Under the pieces are notes generated by a model. The model was not told where the DNA came from. It was given only the letters and a program-made list of their open reading frames with translations, and searched no databases. A stretch of 64,000 nucleotides of DNA from Niebla homalea (taxonomy: Eukaryota; Ascomycota; Lecanoromycetes; Lecanorales; Ramalinaceae). The stretch spans positions 1,426,001 to 1,490,000 of the forward strand of contig JAHGAU010000009.1 in the NCBI GenBank assembly GCA_019925105.1, in the 5' to 3' direction. A program made the translations under genes and the position numbers. Positions 62,819 to 64,000 of the stretch are shown one piece after another. Within the stretch, counting starts at the first letter, position 1, and each line of letters starts with the position of its first letter.

Positions 62819-63134
62819 GCTCAGAAAGTAAACAGCCTCTGTGTACCATCACCAGATCTGGCAACCCCAAGGCGTCGGGAAATCAACAGAGGGTCGCAGA
62901 AGAGAAAGGTGAAATGCAGGAAATGTCGTTGAAGTAAAGTTGGATGTAGGGTTGTGCGCACAGCGACAAGATCGTCCAGTCGGTGACAGCGTTCCACTCA
63001 CCGCCTCTTTGCTTTTTGCGTTTGGGGATCTCAGCCGTTGTTGGATGGGCAGCCGGCAGCCACAGGCAAATGACGTTACTCTGCTGAAACCCTGCCGAAT
63101 TTGCTGCTCAGCCCTTAGCGCTACGGATGGCGGT
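62819..63134. other. Upstream region of the SPRY gene
   Basis: About 316 nt between the SPRY start and the inverted-repeat element; likely promoter and leader. No gene supported. Confidence 0.4.
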
Positions 63135-63405
63135 TAAAAGTCCTGGAGTACCGAGGGTACACTAAAAATCCGAATCTTCTGCATTCTGTTTGGTGATGTA
63201 TTTAATGGAATCACGGTATTGTATTCGGGCCCCCAGGCAGTGCTCCCTAAGAAGTTCCCTGTAGCCGCTGGAGTATAGTGGCTTAAGCGGCGCTTCGAGG
63301 TTCGTCCGCCAGGGAGTGGGGCCCGGAGCTGGTTGTATCTTACTTGATACCCTTAGATTACAGCTCAGAATAAATAACGATAATTCGAGTACTCCAGGAC
63401 TTTTA
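63135..63405. mobile_element. MITE with perfect 17-bp inverted repeats and TA ends
   Basis: Left arm TAAAAGTCCTGGAGTAC (63135-63151) and right arm GTACTCCAGGACTTTTA (63389-63405) are exact reverse complements. The outermost TA on each side may be the duplicated target site, the pattern of Tc1/mariner-type elements. The 237-nt interior has no significant frame, so it would be non-autonomous. Confidence 0.8.
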
Positions 63406-63541
63406 GTGCCATAATCCGTAGTTCTTAAACGTTTACAACTTTTCGAGCTCGACCTGGATTCGACAGACTGTCCCAGTCTCTGACTTCACACTATGTACAC
63501 GAGATTCTCACAACCTGTTCAACAAGTAAGTATTGGTCGGA

Positions 63542-64000
63542 TTACAGAAGCAGCAGGCTCTCTCCGCTAGCAAGGTCCGCAAAAGACCCGTTGGCGATAT
63601 CAGCCAATGAGCTATCTACAGGTACTGTATCCCCCTTTTCATTGCGCTCTGCATCTAAAGCGTCCTTCAGAGTCAAGATCTTACGGTATAGTACTGTTTT
63701 CACCAATCCTCCGGCGTGTTTGATTTCGTCGTGCGTTCCAACCCAGTATTTGGCCCCACACATTCTCCGCGCTTGCAATCCATTATGTGCTCCTAAATTA
63801 AGCTGCTTGACACTGATTGTTATGTCGTGCAACCCGTGCAGAAGAGCCAAGGTACGGAGCGGTGGATTGGCGGCATTCAAACACCGAAGGTCTGAGCCTG
63901 AGATTCCATGAGGGGTGTAAACTACTGCCTCTGCGTCCTGCGGGAGGCCTTGAACCTCTTCACCTTGAATACGATTCAGTCTGAACGTGATCAAAACCGC
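63542..64000 (-). CDS. Partial metallo-beta-lactamase-fold protein (UlaG-like), 5' end outside window
   Basis: The minus-strand frame is open from the right edge to the stop at 63542 and codes at least the last 150 residues. Seen: AVVYTPHGISGSDLRCL, LHGLHDITI, NLGAHNGLQARRMCGAKYWVGTHDEIKHAGGLV and a polar tail ending SGESLLLL. The GAKYWVGTHDE block with the late histidine is found in a group of fungal proteins related to UlaG-type metal-dependent hydrolases. The HxHxDH metal site itself would lie upstream, beyond 64000, so catalytic ability cannot be judged. Substrate unknown. Confidence 0.65.
   Translation of the reverse strand, partial: AVLITFRLNRIQGEEVQGLPQDAEAVVYTPHGISGSDLRCLNAANPPLRTLALLHGLHDITISVKQLNLGAHNGLQARRMCGAKYWVGTHDEIKHAGGLVKTVLYRKILTLKDALDAERNEKGDTVPVDSSLADIANGSFADLASGESLLLL

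Noticed and set aside
63493..63525. Short plus-strand exon-like piece followed by GTAAGT
   Set aside because: Only eleven codons and adjacent to the end of the minus-strand gene; no continuation found.
46490..63541. tRNA or rRNA genes in the gene-poor right part
   Set aside because: I looked for A-box and B-box words (GGTTCGAATCC-like) and cloverleaf arms and found none convincing by eye.

Overview
The window looks like nuclear DNA of a filamentous ascomycete (Pezizomycotina). About twenty protein genes sit on both strands. Most are interrupted by short GT-AG introns of roughly 45 to 70 nt with CTGAC/CTAAC-type branch sites. Markers include a White-Collar-2 type PAS/GATA factor, an 823-residue single-chain urease, a GH5 exo-glucanase and a Cps1/GT2-type glycosyltransferase. 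A family of introner-like repeats, a feature known from Dothideomycetes, makes that class the most likely source, but the species is not identified. All gene models below were spliced by hand; frames were checked for closure across exons, but no transcript data were available.

Layout: 0.1-1.1 kb HMG-box protein (+); 1.8-4.7 kb urease (+), tail-to-tail with a DNA-repair metallo-beta-lactamase of the SNM1/Artemis type (-, 5.0-7.7 kb); 8.9-9.8 kb conserved unknown acidic protein (+); 10.2-11.7 kb 2-oxoglutarate/Fe(II) oxygenase-like protein (-); 11.9-12.8 kb FRG1-like protein (+); 13.1-14.7 kb WC-2 (-), divergent from RAD50 (+, 15.1-19.4 kb); 20.6-22.2 kb exo-beta-1,3-glucanase (+); 22.6-23.5 kb Maf-like nucleotide pyrophosphatase (-); 24.6-25.9 kb medium-chain reductase (+); 26.1-27.7 kb membrane protein (-); 28.2-29.9 kb mitochondrial threonyl-tRNA synthetase (+); 30.0-31.6 kb glutathione reductase (-); 33.2-34.2 kb repeat protein with an 18-bp minisatellite (+); 34.8-37.0 kb Rok1 DEAD-box helicase (-); 37.5-38.4 kb ATP synthase subunit g (-); 38.9-39.9 kb Rab-type GTPase (+); 40.3-43.6 kb GH2 beta-mannosidase (+); 44.4-46.5 kb D-lactate dehydrogenase (-); 48.0-49.7 kb MFS transporter (-); 52.0-54.3 kb amidase (+); 57.8-59.5 kb GT2 glycosyltransferase (-); 61.7-62.8 kb SPRY protein (-); and a partial metallo-beta-lactamase-fold protein running off the right edge (-).

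The left 46 kb is dense housekeeping DNA. From 46.5 kb on, genes are spaced by 1.5 to 3.5 kb stretches with no recognisable gene. The genes do not form one pathway: they cover nitrogen release (urease, amidase), DNA double-strand break and crosslink repair (RAD50, SNM1-like), mitochondrial function (ThrRS, ATP synthase g, D-LDH, glutathione reductase), cell-wall and glycan metabolism (GH5, GH2, GT2) and light sensing (WC-2).

The most unusual content is non-coding. An introner-like repeat family fills the long introns of the reductase and beta-mannosidase genes and forms an array behind the latter. The start codon of RAD50 appears to be split around a two-nucleotide exon. Two small inverted-repeat elements (about 490 bp and 271 bp) look like non-autonomous DNA transposons.
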